This document shows positions 41,785-52,700 of a stretch of 64,000 nucleotides of DNA, in pieces. Position 1 is the stretch's first letter. Every line of letters begins with the position of its first letter. The position numbers were made by a program, and so were the translations under genes. The notes under the pieces were generated by a model. That model made no database searches. It was not told where the DNA came from and was given only the letters and a program-made list of their open reading frames with translations. This DNA comes from an uncultured Christensenella sp. (lineage in GTDB: Bacteria > Bacillota > Clostridia > Christensenellales > Borkfalkiaceae), in assembly GCA_910578195.1 (NCBI GenBank), contig CAJTOY010000003.1, positions 211,811 to 275,810 of the forward strand, in the 5' to 3' direction.

Positions 41785-42948
41785 ATGAAGAAGAAATTTA
41801 TTATTTGTTTACTTGCTGGAATTGTTGCGACAACGTCCTTCGGTGTGTACGGTTCGGCAAATGCGGAATGTTTAGACGAGGTTGATATAGCGTTTTTAGA
41901 GTTTATGGACGTTGAAGAAAACATTTCATATATCAGGAGTCCATTATATAACGAGAATCTTGAGCAAAATGGCTGGCAATATAAATTTCAATACAATAAT
42001 ACATATGGGTTTGCTTTGATTGCAAATATTATAGAAAATGATATACAGATCTATGAAGTCGAAGAAGTGTATTATGAACAAGAATCGCTATTTGATAAAT
42101 GTACTGGTTTACCCGTATATGTAACGTTCAATCAGTATATAGAATATAAGTCGGAAAGTTATTTTGATTTAATATCAGGTGATGAACTGAGCGAAGAATT
42201 CATTGCAGCATCTGTAGAAAAAGGATTTGGCTATACTGGTACTGGTAGTAAAACAGATATAAGCGAAACAATCTCATATTCAAGCAGGACAGAGGATTCA
42301 TATAGTATCAAAAGTGATTTACCTAAATATAGTGCAGTGGAAGGCGCTACGAACTGTGCAAATGTTGCTGGAAGTATAGTTATCGGGTATTATGATAGAT
42401 TCTGCGAAAATCTAATTCCTAATTTCCAAAGTTATCGAAAAATAGGGACTACGGTCATCTATAAATTAATGTCAGCAGAAATAGGTGATATTGTCACAAC
42501 TTTAAAAGATTTAATGGGGACCGATAATAATCAGTTAGGTACAACTTTTACTGGATTCCAAAGTGGAATGATTGAATATGTACAGACTCATGGCTATAGA
42601 TATAATTCTGAAAGTGTTCTTACTGGGGGAAATTTTGATTTCAGCAAGTACAAAAATTCAGTAAAAAATAATAAACCTGTAGCATTGTTTTTAAATAATT
42701 ATGCGTTTTTAAATCAAATACAAGAAAATAATGGGCAAGATGTAATAAATAGTGAGCATACAACAATTGCACACGTTGTTGTTGGTTGTGGTTATAAACA
42801 ACATATTTATTATAATTCAAGCGGGCAGAAGATAGCAGAAAGAACTTATTTAAAAGTTGCGAGTGGATTTACACCGAAAGAGATCTGTTATTTAAATATT
42901 AATTCGGTAAGCAAAATTGACAAAGCGATATCAGTATCTATAAGCTGA
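41785..42948 (+). CDS. Secreted papain-fold cysteine protease-like protein
   Basis: The 387-residue protein has a signal peptide (KKKFIICLLAGIVATTSFGV, cleavage near SANA). The catalytic part has C191 in GATNCANVAGSIVIGYYDRF and H330 in IAHVVVGCGYKQH. This matches the plan of the 24014 protein: signal peptide, beta-rich N-terminus, papain-fold C-terminus. Its role outside the cell is unknown; it could process the giant surface proteins encoded downstream. ATAGGAG precedes the start. It lies between the sigma factor and its probable anti-sigma partner. Confidence 0.6.
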   Translation: MKKKFIICLLAGIVATTSFGVYGSANAECLDEVDIAFLEFMDVEENISYIRSPLYNENLEQNGWQYKFQYNNTYGFALIANIIENDIQIYEVEEVYYEQESLFDKCTGLPVYVTFNQYIEYKSESYFDLISGDELSEEFIAASVEKGFGYTGTGSKTDISETISYSSRTEDSYSIKSDLPKYSAVEGATNCANVAGSIVIGYYDRFCENLIPNFQSYRKIGTTVIYKLMSAEIGDIVTTLKDLMGTDNNQLGTTFTGFQSGMIEYVQTHGYRYNSESVLTGGNFDFSKYKNSVKNNKPVALFLNNYAFLNQIQENNGQDVINSEHTTIAHVVVGCGYKQHIYYNSSGQKIAERTYLKVASGFTPKEICYLNINSVSKIDKAISVSIS

Positions 42949-42955
42949 GGAAAGT

Positions 42956-43672
42956 ATGGATAATAAAGATAGGGAACAAATTGAAGATATCTTGGAAAAG
43001 AGCGCAAAGAGGATAGAAATGAAGCCGTTTGCTGATCGTTGGAAAGATATTGAAAGCAGATTGGAATTTGACAGGACTGAAAAGGTTGTTATTAAAGATC
43101 AAATTCCAGTTTTAGCTATGCAAAGTAATACCAATACCAATGAAAGTAGAAAGACCTTTAATAAATATAAGATATTTGGTTTATCTATTTGTTTGTTTCT
43201 TATAATTTTTTTATCAATATTTATTCCAATAAGTTTGCGCAAATCAGAACCGGTATATTTTGGACCTAATGATCTTATAAGTGAATTTGTGGCGGAAGAT
43301 GTTTTTTTTGATGAAATTGAAAATTCAAAAATAGACATAGTAGATTTAAGCAAATATTATTGTGAAGAATTAACTTTATTAAAATCATTATCAGGTGAAG
43401 TTCAAGGTGGAAAATTTAGCTTAAATGATGAAGAAGGGCTGTATCTGGTTTACGTATCTTTCTATTCAAATTCAGTTATTGTTCCAGAAGATGATTTTAG
43501 TGAATCTGAAAAGTATGAGTTGGCTAATACTGAGATCTTTTATATAAGAACAGATGATAGCGAATTAATTGAATATAAAGTTTTGGCTAAACATAATAAT
43601 GTTACTTATGAGTTAAATTACTTAGCTCTTTCAGATAATTTAATTGCGTTTTTTAATGAATTTTTCTCATAA
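42956..43672 (+). CDS. Probable anti-sigma factor, single-pass membrane protein
   Basis: The 238-residue protein has a soluble N-terminal region of about 70 residues (EQIEDILEKSAKRIEMKPFA, then DRWKDIESRLEF), one membrane segment (about 74-94) and an extracytoplasmic domain of about 140 residues. This order, a cytoplasmic sigma-binding part and an outside sensor, is that of anti-sigma factors. The gene shares the unit with the sigma factor and the secreted protease-like gene. The N-terminal part does not show a clear ZAS zinc motif. AGGAAAG precedes the start. Terminator 43685-43720 follows. Confidence 0.6.
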   Translation: MDNKDREQIEDILEKSAKRIEMKPFADRWKDIESRLEFDRTEKVVIKDQIPVLAMQSNTNTNESRKTFNKYKIFGLSICLFLIIFLSIFIPISLRKSEPVYFGPNDLISEFVAEDVFFDEIENSKIDIVDLSKYYCEELTLLKSLSGEVQGGKFSLNDEEGLYLVYVSFYSNSVIVPEDDFSESEKYELANTEIFYIRTDDSELIEYKVLAKHNNVTYELNYLALSDNLIAFFNEFFS

Positions 43673-43684
43673 TATAATAATTGC

Positions 43685-43720
43685 AAACGACTTTCGGATT
43701 TATCCGATAGTCGTTTTTTT
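43685..43720 (+). terminator. Rho-independent terminator
   Basis: AAACGACTTTCGGA (43685-43698) pairs with TCCGATAGTCGTTT (43703-43716) with one mismatch over a TTTA loop, then T to 43720. It separates the sigma unit from the surface-protein operon. Confidence 0.85.
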
Positions 43721-43769
43721 TATTGTAATTTTAAATAATTTTGGTTAATTTTGGAATTTTTTTGAAAAA

Positions 43770-43801
43770 ATTCAAAAAAAATACATCGCTCAACTTGTCT
43801 T
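43770..43801 (+). promoter_or_regulatory. Candidate ECF promoter, copy 2
   Basis: ATTCAAAAAA (43770-43779), 15 bases, then TTGTCTT (43795-43801). It matches copy 1 (41722-41753) exactly in both blocks and spacing. Transcription would start near 43809, about 42 bases before the 1969-residue surface protein. Confidence 0.6.
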
Positions 43802-43850
43802 TTATATGGGAAGGGATAATTATGCCCAAATTTAGTTATAGGAGATTATT

Positions 43851-46800
43851 ATGATAAAGTCTAAAGGAAAAGCGATTTTAGTATTAATTTTCTTAATGAT
43901 AATTTCGGTTGTAGCCGGATTTTCGGCTATGACGGGGATTGCTTTTGCAGACTCAAATTCTAGTGATTTTAAAAATGGTCATGGGACGGCAGAAAGTCCT
44001 TATGAAATTACTTCGGTAGAAGAATTCAATAATGTTAGGTACCATCTTGACGCTCATTTTAAACAAATGGACAACCTTGATTTGTCAGGTAGTGAGTTTT
44101 CGCCGATTGGTTCAGTAACATTTCCGTTTACGGGTTACTATGATGGTGGGAAATATCAAATTAGCAATTTGAATATAAAACAAAATTCAAACAACATCGG
44201 ATTATTTTCTTATGTAGATAATGGCGGTGTTGTTGAAAATCTTAAGATAGTTAAAGCAGAAATTGCCGGCGAGTATAATGTCGGCGCTATTGCAGGTATA
44301 AACAGAGGCTTAATAATTGGATGCGTTTCATCTGCTAATGTTTCAGGTAACGGAAGTGTAGGTGGAATAGTTGGTTTGAATGCCGTGGGTGGAGAAATTA
44401 AGGAATGCGGCAATACAGGTAATGTCTCTTCAACAAAAATTGATGGTATGTATATTGGCGGAATAGTTGGTGTAAATAACGCTTTTATACAAAATTGTTA
44501 TAATCACGGCAGGATTAATTTAGATCACAATACTGCAATAACATATTCTGGCGGCATAGTAGGTCTTAATGACGGCGGGAGCTATAATGCAGAGATAGAC
44601 CGTTGTTATAATATCGGTGCAGTAAATGGTAATGCGCGAGGACAAGTTGCCGGAGATAATATAAAAGGAAAAATAAATAATTGCAAATGGCTGGCATCGG
44701 AATTAAATAAGGCGGCGTCTTTTGACAGCGGCATAATTTCTGATGCTGTGGTTATGGACAAAAACAAATTCCAGTCAGCAAGTTCCTTTAACGGCTGGGA
44801 CTTTGATAAAACATGGAGGTATATCAAAACAAAAAGCGAATACCCTTTGCTTAATCGTGAATATATCAAAGTTGAGTCTGTTTCATTTGAGCAAAATGAT
44901 ATAAAATTACGCCAAGGAAGCAGCATTGAACTCAAAGCTGTCATTAAGCCTGTTCACGCAACAGAAAATACAGCTAAATTGAAATTGAACAGTAATATTG
45001 CAGGCGTTAAATTAAGCAGCGATAATGTATTAAGTATAGCAAAAACAGTAAAGCCTGAGACTGTAATCAATATTACAGCAAGCGCTGAGACCAAATCGGC
45101 GAAACTTACCGTTACTGTTACCAAAATACCAGTAGAGAGCGTGAAACTCACTAATTTAGATGGTAAAAATGAAATATCATCATTGCATGGCTTGCATTTT
45201 AAGGGGGAAATTAGTCCTAATGATGCAACTTATAAAGATATTAAATATGAAGTAGATTCGTCTTTTGCAGAAATAACATCGGATGGATTTTTAACGATTA
45301 AAGAAAATACTCCTATAGGTACAAAGATAACAGTATCCGGGGCATCTGTTGATAATCCTATGTTGAGAGACAGTATTACAGTTTCGGTGGTTAAAGAACC
45401 TGTTACATCGGTTACAATAACTTCTAATACTAGTTTTAAAGTAAATGGTTCGCTTAAGCTTTCGGCTACAGTTTTGCCTAATGAAGCAACCTATAAAGAC
45501 GTAGCATATAAAATTATCGCTTCGACTGCTGATGGCGCAAATTTAACCGATAATGTATTGACTGCTAAAGGACTAGGTATAATTACCGTTATTGCCGAAG
45601 CGGACGGAGTAAAAAGTGAAGAGTTCAAAATTCAAGTTCTCAAAGAATCTGTAACCGATATAGTTTGGAATATTAAAGACCGAATCACTTGTGGCGATAT
45701 TCTCGTTTTGAATGCTACTGTAATACCCGCTAATGCAACATTTAGCGAAATTCAGTATAGCATTATCGGTGATAATACCGCGCGAGCATCAATTATAGAT
45801 GGTGTCTTGCATGCAGAAACGGCAGGCAAGGTAATAGTAAGAGCTATTGCGGATGAATTTATTAGTGATAAGGAAATAACTATTGATAAAGTTCCTGTAG
45901 ACAATATAGAACTCAATTTTGCAGATTCCTTTAAGCATACGGAAAGTCTTACTCTTAATGTAAACGTTACACCTGATAATGCTACATATAAAGATAATAT
46001 TGTATATGAGATAATTTCAGATTCTGCAGATAGCAGAATCGTTTCTGGTGTACTTTACGCTAATAAACCCGGAACTGTTGTTGTTAAGGTTACAGTTGAC
46101 GGGATAAGTGTAGAAAAGATAATATCTGTTTTAAAAGAACCGGTTCAGAGTATCAGTCTGAATGCTGTATTCAAAGAAAATGATTCTGGTGAAGCTTACC
46201 AGTTTATTGCTTCGATTTATCCTGCGACTGCAACTAATCAGGATGTTGTTTATGTTTTAAAAAGCGGTGCCGCTACTTTGTCTGAGACCGGATTGTTATT
46301 GATTGACCCTTCTGCTCCTGTCGGAAGTCTTATAGAAGTATATGCCATAGTTGACGGAATAGAAAGCTCTGTATATGAAATTAAGAGCGGAAGAATATCG
46401 GTTAAGAGTGTGTCGCTTACCGCAGAGTCTTATACGGTCAAGGTCGGGGAGGGATTATCCCTTGTTACATCTACTGTTCCAGCGGTAGTAAGTAATCCAG
46501 GCGTAACTTATATCGTTGAAGGGAACGCTGAAGTGATTGATGGTGTATTGTATGTATTTGATTCGGAAGCCGTAGGAACAATAATAAATGTAAAAGCTAT
46601 TGTAGACGGTGTAGAAAGCAGCGCTATTAACGTAAATGTAATTGAAACACTCGTTGAAAATATAACCTTTACTTGTGCGACATCATTTAAAGTTACAGGA
46701 AGTCTAAAACTTTCTGCTTCTGTATATCCGCAAAATGCCACGGATAAGACGGTAATATTTACGATCATCAGCGGTGAAGAATATGGCGCTGAAATTATTG

Positions 46801-49760
46801 ACGGATATCTTTATGCTCAGAAGGTCGGTGTTATAAAAGTAAGAGCAACGGCAGGCAATATTTCGCGCGATTTAGTTATCTGCGTTCAAAAAGAACCCGT
46901 TACAACAATTGTTTTAACAAGTCCTTTACTTGTAAAAGTTTATAATAATCTTAAACTTACAGCAACGGCGTACCCGTTTAATGCTACGAATAAAGAAATA
47001 ACATTCGAGCTTGTAAACAACGATATAAATGCGGAAATTATCGATGGTAATATGCTTTTCAGCTCTCAGGTTGGTAAAGTAACATTGCGCGTTGTTGCGG
47101 ACGGAATACATAAAGATTTTGAAATAGAAATTACAAGGGAACCTGTAACGGGTATAGTGTTTGGGAAAACAGTTTTCAAACATACAGAAAACCTTAATCT
47201 TGTAACTCGCGTATTACCTACTAATGCGACTTACAACGATGTTTCTTATACTATTTTAAAGGATTACGTAGGTTATGAAGACATTGGTGCGCGTATTGAG
47301 AACGGCAGATTGTATGCGAATAGACCTGGTCTAATAAAATTGCTCGTTGTTACGGATAACGGAGAATATAGCGAAATAGTAGAAATAGAAGTTACGAAAG
47401 AGCCTGTTGTTGGCATTACAATGGCAGACTATGATAAGCTGTTGCTTGATTACGGATTCCATGTCGGGCAAATTGATTTGGGTACGTTGGTTTATCCGTT
47501 TAATGCAACGTACCAAGATGTTGAATATTATATCAGTGGTAAAAACTGTGAGTTTGTTAGAAATGGAAACATTGTAACTGTTACGCTTATCCATTTGGAA
47601 ACGAATGATGATGGATTTGCTGCTGATAAACAGGCTTCAATAACAGTTAAAGCTGTTGCCGATGGTGTAGAGTTCTATAAGACTTATGTGTTCCATAAGT
47701 TTGATTTGGCCGATGAGAATGATATAGTATTTAATCCGGACGGGAAAACATTTAAAACGAGCGGTCGTTTTGACTTTAGTATTATGTTGCCTGAAAATAT
47801 TACTTACAAGGCGCTGTCTGTAACAATTGATGAAGAAGTTAAAAATGCTTTAGGTGTTGAATTCAATTTTGATAATAAAACAAATTCCGGTTACATAACT
47901 GCAAATTATCCTGGAACTATACCAGTTCATGTTATTTCGCTTTGCGGTGGAACTAGTACCGATTTCGAAATTATTGTTGAAAAAGAAATGGTAAATACTG
48001 CTGTTCTTGGACTTCGAATGGGAGAGAACAGCGATACCGATGAAATTTATAAAGATGGCGAACAATCTATAGAAGCAATCGGAAAATATAAGCCGACCGA
48101 TACTTTGAACTGGAAATCATATACAGGTATTGAAGTTCAGCAAGGTAGCGAAATATTGTTCCGTGCATTCGGTTATGCAGCAGATAAAACTTTGCCGGTA
48201 ACTTATGGCAAAGCTGATGACTTTACTTTAAAGTTCTATAAAGATGGAAAAGAAATTACGAAATTAAATGGTTTGGATAATTATTTGAATGTATCTGGAG
48301 ATAAAATAACGATAGCTCTCAACGCTCCAGTTACAGATGAGATCTATGTTTGTGCCGTAGCTAAAAACGGTGTAGAATCCAAGCGCACAAAATTAGTAAT
48401 TCAGTTTAAATTTATTAAAGAAGTAAAGAGTATGTATATAACTTCTAATGGTGTTATAACTGGATTAGAGAGTATTGTTAATGAAGAAAACAAAGACAAA
48501 GCAGATGCAATAGAAAAAGTTATTGTAAGAATTAGACATTCTTCAACGGGCATAGTTTTAACAAAAGAGATCTATACAAATGTACCTACTGTAGTTTTAC
48601 AATTATATAATAAGGGGTTAGGTGGTTATTTTGATGTAGAATATGAGGTGCATTTCATACAAAAAATATCTAATAGAGAGCATAGGTATAGTTATAAACG
48701 TGAATTTAAGAAAGAAGTTTCAAATGACAACAGTTTTAAAGGGCTATCAAGTTACTATTATTCTTACTTTGATTATGCTTCGGATTACAGCGGTATAGTT
48801 TGGTTGGACAACTATACTAATAATGCGAGCATGTATGAATTTGGAAATAAAATAAAAGCAGTTTATGTCTACAATAGTAGCTATGTTACAAAGAATACTT
48901 CTTATAAATTTATTGGCGATAGCACAAACCAAATTGATTTATATCTTCACAACTATGGAATCAATGCACCAACAAATAAAGATGCAATATTAGTTAATAA
49001 TGGTGCTAGCGGTTTGAAGCTAGTTGTAACAGGGAACTCAAATTTAATAGGTGGCTCTGGCAGTTCGTGCAACAGTGGAAAAAGTGGTATAAATTGCTCT
49101 GGTGCTTTAGCAATAGAAGGTGATGTTTTAAATGTTTATGGTGGAACAGGTGGAACAGGCTATGTTGGGGACCAAGGAAGTCAAGGCTCTGAAGGTGGAC
49201 GAGATGGAGATGGTTATGGTACGAAAGGCGGAACAGGTGGCGTCGGTGCTACAGGAGGTAATGGTTACACCGGCGGCAGCGCAATTGTATGTAAGGCACT
49301 ATCAATAAATATTAACAGTCTTAGTGTAACTGGCGGTAAAGGAGGAACTGGTGGACGCGGCGGTAAGGGCGGTACCGGCGGTACTGGAGGCTCAGGAAGA
49401 GATGGCGGAGCTGCAAAATATTCCAGAGAAGGCGGTGATGGCGGTACTGGAGGAACTGGAGGACAAGGCGGAAATGGTGGTACTGGCGGGTACGCTATAA
49501 AAGCAACTTCGGTAAATAAATCCGTTGGAAAAATAACGCTATCTGGTGGTGCGGCAGGATATGCAGGTGCAGGCGGTTACGCTGGAGATGGCGGACAAGG
49601 TGGTGCAGGCGGTAAATATTGGACAGAAAACAAATATCGTCCTAATGGAAATAAGGGGGATAGTGGTAGCACTGGTAGTTCAGGTTCATCTGGAAATAGT
49701 GGTAGCGCATTATTCGGCATTAGCTTAAATGGAAGTAATGTAACAATAATATATCAATAA
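43851..49760 (+). CDS. Giant secreted surface protein with GLUG, Ig-like repeats and Gly-rich tail
   Basis: The 1969-residue protein has a signal peptide (to about residue 34). GLUG-type repeats occupy about 60-280 (GGIVGVNNAFIQNCYNHG and similar). A long array of Ig-like (Big_2-type) repeats follows, each starting near KEPVTSVTITS and containing an LKLSATVLPNEATYKDV-like core (about 340-1400). The C-terminal 240 residues are extremely Gly-rich (1730-1955). No LPXTG anchor is visible, so release or non-covalent attachment is likely. It is probably an adhesin or mating-surface protein. AGGAGA precedes it, behind the ECF-like site. Confidence 0.7.
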   Translation: MIKSKGKAILVLIFLMIISVVAGFSAMTGIAFADSNSSDFKNGHGTAESPYEITSVEEFNNVRYHLDAHFKQMDNLDLSGSEFSPIGSVTFPFTGYYDGGKYQISNLNIKQNSNNIGLFSYVDNGGVVENLKIVKAEIAGEYNVGAIAGINRGLIIGCVSSANVSGNGSVGGIVGLNAVGGEIKECGNTGNVSSTKIDGMYIGGIVGVNNAFIQNCYNHGRINLDHNTAITYSGGIVGLNDGGSYNAEIDRCYNIGAVNGNARGQVAGDNIKGKINNCKWLASELNKAASFDSGIISDAVVMDKNKFQSASSFNGWDFDKTWRYIKTKSEYPLLNREYIKVESVSFEQNDIKLRQGSSIELKAVIKPVHATENTAKLKLNSNIAGVKLSSDNVLSIAKTVKPETVINITASAETKSAKLTVTVTKIPVESVKLTNLDGKNEISSLHGLHFKGEISPNDATYKDIKYEVDSSFAEITSDGFLTIKENTPIGTKITVSGASVDNPMLRDSITVSVVKEPVTSVTITSNTSFKVNGSLKLSATVLPNEATYKDVAYKIIASTADGANLTDNVLTAKGLGIITVIAEADGVKSEEFKIQVLKESVTDIVWNIKDRITCGDILVLNATVIPANATFSEIQYSIIGDNTARASIIDGVLHAETAGKVIVRAIADEFISDKEITIDKVPVDNIELNFADSFKHTESLTLNVNVTPDNATYKDNIVYEIISDSADSRIVSGVLYANKPGTVVVKVTVDGISVEKIISVLKEPVQSISLNAVFKENDSGEAYQFIASIYPATATNQDVVYVLKSGAATLSETGLLLIDPSAPVGSLIEVYAIVDGIESSVYEIKSGRISVKSVSLTAESYTVKVGEGLSLVTSTVPAVVSNPGVTYIVEGNAEVIDGVLYVFDSEAVGTIINVKAIVDGVESSAINVNVIETLVENITFTCATSFKVTGSLKLSASVYPQNATDKTVIFTIISGEEYGAEIIDGYLYAQKVGVIKVRATAGNISRDLVICVQKEPVTTIVLTSPLLVKVYNNLKLTATAYPFNATNKEITFELVNNDINAEIIDGNMLFSSQVGKVTLRVVADGIHKDFEIEITREPVTGIVFGKTVFKHTENLNLVTRVLPTNATYNDVSYTILKDYVGYEDIGARIENGRLYANRPGLIKLLVVTDNGEYSEIVEIEVTKEPVVGITMADYDKLLLDYGFHVGQIDLGTLVYPFNATYQDVEYYISGKNCEFVRNGNIVTVTLIHLETNDDGFAADKQASITVKAVADGVEFYKTYVFHKFDLADENDIVFNPDGKTFKTSGRFDFSIMLPENITYKALSVTIDEEVKNALGVEFNFDNKTNSGYITANYPGTIPVHVISLCGGTSTDFEIIVEKEMVNTAVLGLRMGENSDTDEIYKDGEQSIEAIGKYKPTDTLNWKSYTGIEVQQGSEILFRAFGYAADKTLPVTYGKADDFTLKFYKDGKEITKLNGLDNYLNVSGDKITIALNAPVTDEIYVCAVAKNGVESKRTKLVIQFKFIKEVKSMYITSNGVITGLESIVNEENKDKADAIEKVIVRIRHSSTGIVLTKEIYTNVPTVVLQLYNKGLGGYFDVEYEVHFIQKISNREHRYSYKREFKKEVSNDNSFKGLSSYYYSYFDYASDYSGIVWLDNYTNNASMYEFGNKIKAVYVYNSSYVTKNTSYKFIGDSTNQIDLYLHNYGINAPTNKDAILVNNGASGLKLVVTGNSNLIGGSGSSCNSGKSGINCSGALAIEGDVLNVYGGTGGTGYVGDQGSQGSEGGRDGDGYGTKGGTGGVGATGGNGYTGGSAIVCKALSININSLSVTGGKGGTGGRGGKGGTGGTGGSGRDGGAAKYSREGGDGGTGGTGGQGGNGGTGGYAIKATSVNKSVGKITLSGGAAGYAGAGGYAGDGGQGGAGGKYWTENKYRPNGNKGDSGSTGSSGSSGNSGSALFGISLNGSNVTIIYQ

Positions 49761-49772
49761 AGAGGTCTATAT

Positions 49773-52700
49773 ATGAAAAAATCTATTTTAAGTTTACTTT
49801 TAGCAGTTGTATTTGTTTTCGGAGCAACTGAAGGCGCGATTAACGCATTTGCAGAATCAAAACGTAACGAGGACACACCTATAGCACAAATTAATAATGA
49901 CAATTATAAGCCATATAATTATAAGCAAGATATATTGTCTTTAGAAAAAAAATCCGAAATGGATGTTGAAGAAGTAGTTAGTTCACTTAATGAAACTGCT
50001 AAATCCTTTGGTGGGGAAGTAGAATATTTCTCATCAGAGAGAGAATTAAATGATTCAGAAAAAACACAATATTCAAGCGATTTAGAAAATTTTGAACAAA
50101 TTACCCAAATTATTAAAGTTATGACAACTCCTACGGGTAAGAAAGAATTTGGTAACTATGTTGCAAGCCGACCGATATCTAACGCAATCGTAAGAATCAA
50201 CGGAATTCCTCGTTATACTGATCGAAATGGTGAAATAAAAGTAACAGTTGATGGGGGATATGCTGAATTATTTGTTGAAAAAACAGGATATAATCCTTAT
50301 ATTGAGATTTTTGAATTTACTGGTGAAGATAAAATCATATATTTAAAACAACCTAAAGACGATATATATTTTGAATATGCAATGTTCAATTATTGTGGGG
50401 ATGTATCTAATGTACTTATACAAGATTCGTATTTCAGTTTGGGGGATGAATATTACTATGCTTTATTAGATGTAAAAACAAATATCCTAGCAGATGAATA
50501 TAGGTTATATTGTGATGGTAATTTAGTACGTTCTGAAAATAATGGTTCTTTTACTATTTTAAATTTTGAAGATTTTTGCAAAATAGATTCAGTTTTTTCT
50601 ATTCAAGTTGTATATCAGGGGATTGAATCAGAAAAGGTTGATTTAAATATACATGTTCTAAAACAGATAGAGCAAAAAGATATTTGTGATCCAAATGATA
50701 TTAGTGTTGACATTGAACTAGATGGCGTAGATAATCAGAAACTGAGAATGACTGATTCCGGTATTACACCATTTGGCAATTTTGAACTTGATTTAGCTGA
50801 TGCCTTAAAACGTTTATTTGAAGTTTATGATGGTAGAGGTTCGGCTGAACTGAATTTTATTGTTGATAGAAAAAAAGGCACATTGAAGATGCTTATCGGC
50901 TATAGTTATGCTGTAAAAAGAACTGGAATAGATGGGATAGAAGATAAAATTGATGCCAAAAATAAAAAGTTAGATAAAACAGAGGATAAAGAACAGAGAA
51001 AGAAATTAGAGAGTGAGATAGTAGATCTTGTCGATCAAAAGGAAAAGTTACATATGGAGGATTGGCATAGTTTTGCTCCTATCTATCATAATGTCCGAAT
51101 TGCTACTGAACAAGCAAAAAGAGGAGAAAGAAGTTTAAAATCGTTAAAGTCAGAATTGAGTAATTTAAAGCAGTTGTCAAAGAAAGGTCCAGCAATAAAA
51201 AATATGCTTCAAAAAGTACCTGGATTTACTGTGGACTTTAGTGTAATTGGGACAGTAGAATTTTCATTTAAAGAAGAAAAATTTGTTGATGTCAACGTTG
51301 CTTTGGAATTGGAGGGGAGAGTAGAGTGGAAACAGCAATTTGTTGTGGTTTCTGTTCCAGTATTTTTACGTGTTGGAGCAGGATTAAAATTTACTATGAA
51401 ATTTACCTTCGTTGATGAATATGAAGAAGGACAGTATGGCTTCAAAGTCGAAGACTTTTTTACATTTACTGTTAAGCTATTTTTGTGGGCAGAAATTGGT
51501 GTTGGTTTTTGTGATTTATTAAGTGTTTCTTTACGAGGTGAAGGTGGCGTTGAATTTGTGTTTAAAACCAAATCAGATTTTCTACAAATTAATGGTGAGG
51601 CGGCTTTAAGTTTAAGAATTAAAGCTTTATTGTGGGAGTTTAATATTGATTTGGTTTCGCGACGTTGGGAAGACATTGGCAGGTCATACGATGAGATGAA
51701 ATTAGCTAGAACAAATTTCATAAACGAAAATGAAAATCTTAGTGATTTTAAATTTATGTCAAATATTTATGATGTTTCTCAACCCCAATTAACAAAATTT
51801 GGTGATAAACAACTTTTAACTTGGATTGAATATTCGAATGATAGGGATATATATAATAGTACGGTATTAATGTATTCTTTATTTGAAAATGGTAATTGGA
51901 CGCAAGCTAGACCAATATATGATACTGGGAAAGCGGATTTTGATTATGACGTTTATTGTGATTTAGATGGTGATGTGCATATTGCTTGGCAAACAAGTAA
52001 TAGAATCTTTTCTTCAAGTGATTCATTAGAATCAATGGCTAAAGAATCTGAAATTTATATTGCAGATATAAGCAAAAATGGCGAAGTAAATAATGTCCAA
52101 AAGTTAACATCAAATCATGAGTTGGATTGTGCTCCAAGATTTGTTAAACAAGAAACGGCACAAGACCCGGTATCTTTGATTTGGCGCAAAAATTCATTAA
52201 ATGATATTTTAGGGTTTAATGGAATAAATGAATTTGTTTCAAGTAATAATTTAGATTGGCATACAACAACTGAAATAGTTTCATTTAATCAATTTGTATC
52301 CTTTGGAGATTGTGCTTATACAAATGGCGAATTAAATGCAGCATTTATATTAGATGAAGACGGTGATTTGGCAACAAATGACTATGAAATTTATCTTGTT
52401 AATAGTGCTGGGGTGAACAATATAACTAATGATCCTACAGATTATTCATCAATTAATTATGTGGATTATGAAGGGAAATTAGTTTTACAGTTTAAAAAAG
52501 ATTCAAATTTGTTTAATTATATAGATGAAAATGTAGTTAAAGCAATGGATATAAGTTATAACACAGTAAATACGGTAACAATGATTGAAAATGAAACAGC
52601 TGGAGTTAAACTTGTATATTACACAATGAAATTAGATAATGTACAGCAGTTATATTGCTCTTTATATGATGAATCGCTAAATTTGTGGTCAGAAAATATT

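Noticed and set aside
49140..49650. Tandem GGTGG-type repeats, considered as a CRISPR or repeat array
   Set aside because: They are codons of the Gly-rich tail of the 1969-residue protein, irregular in spacing and without spacers.
51209..51721. Minus-strand frame of 170 codons
   Set aside because: It is opposite the large secreted protein and has a biased Ser/Lys/Thr composition with no start signal.
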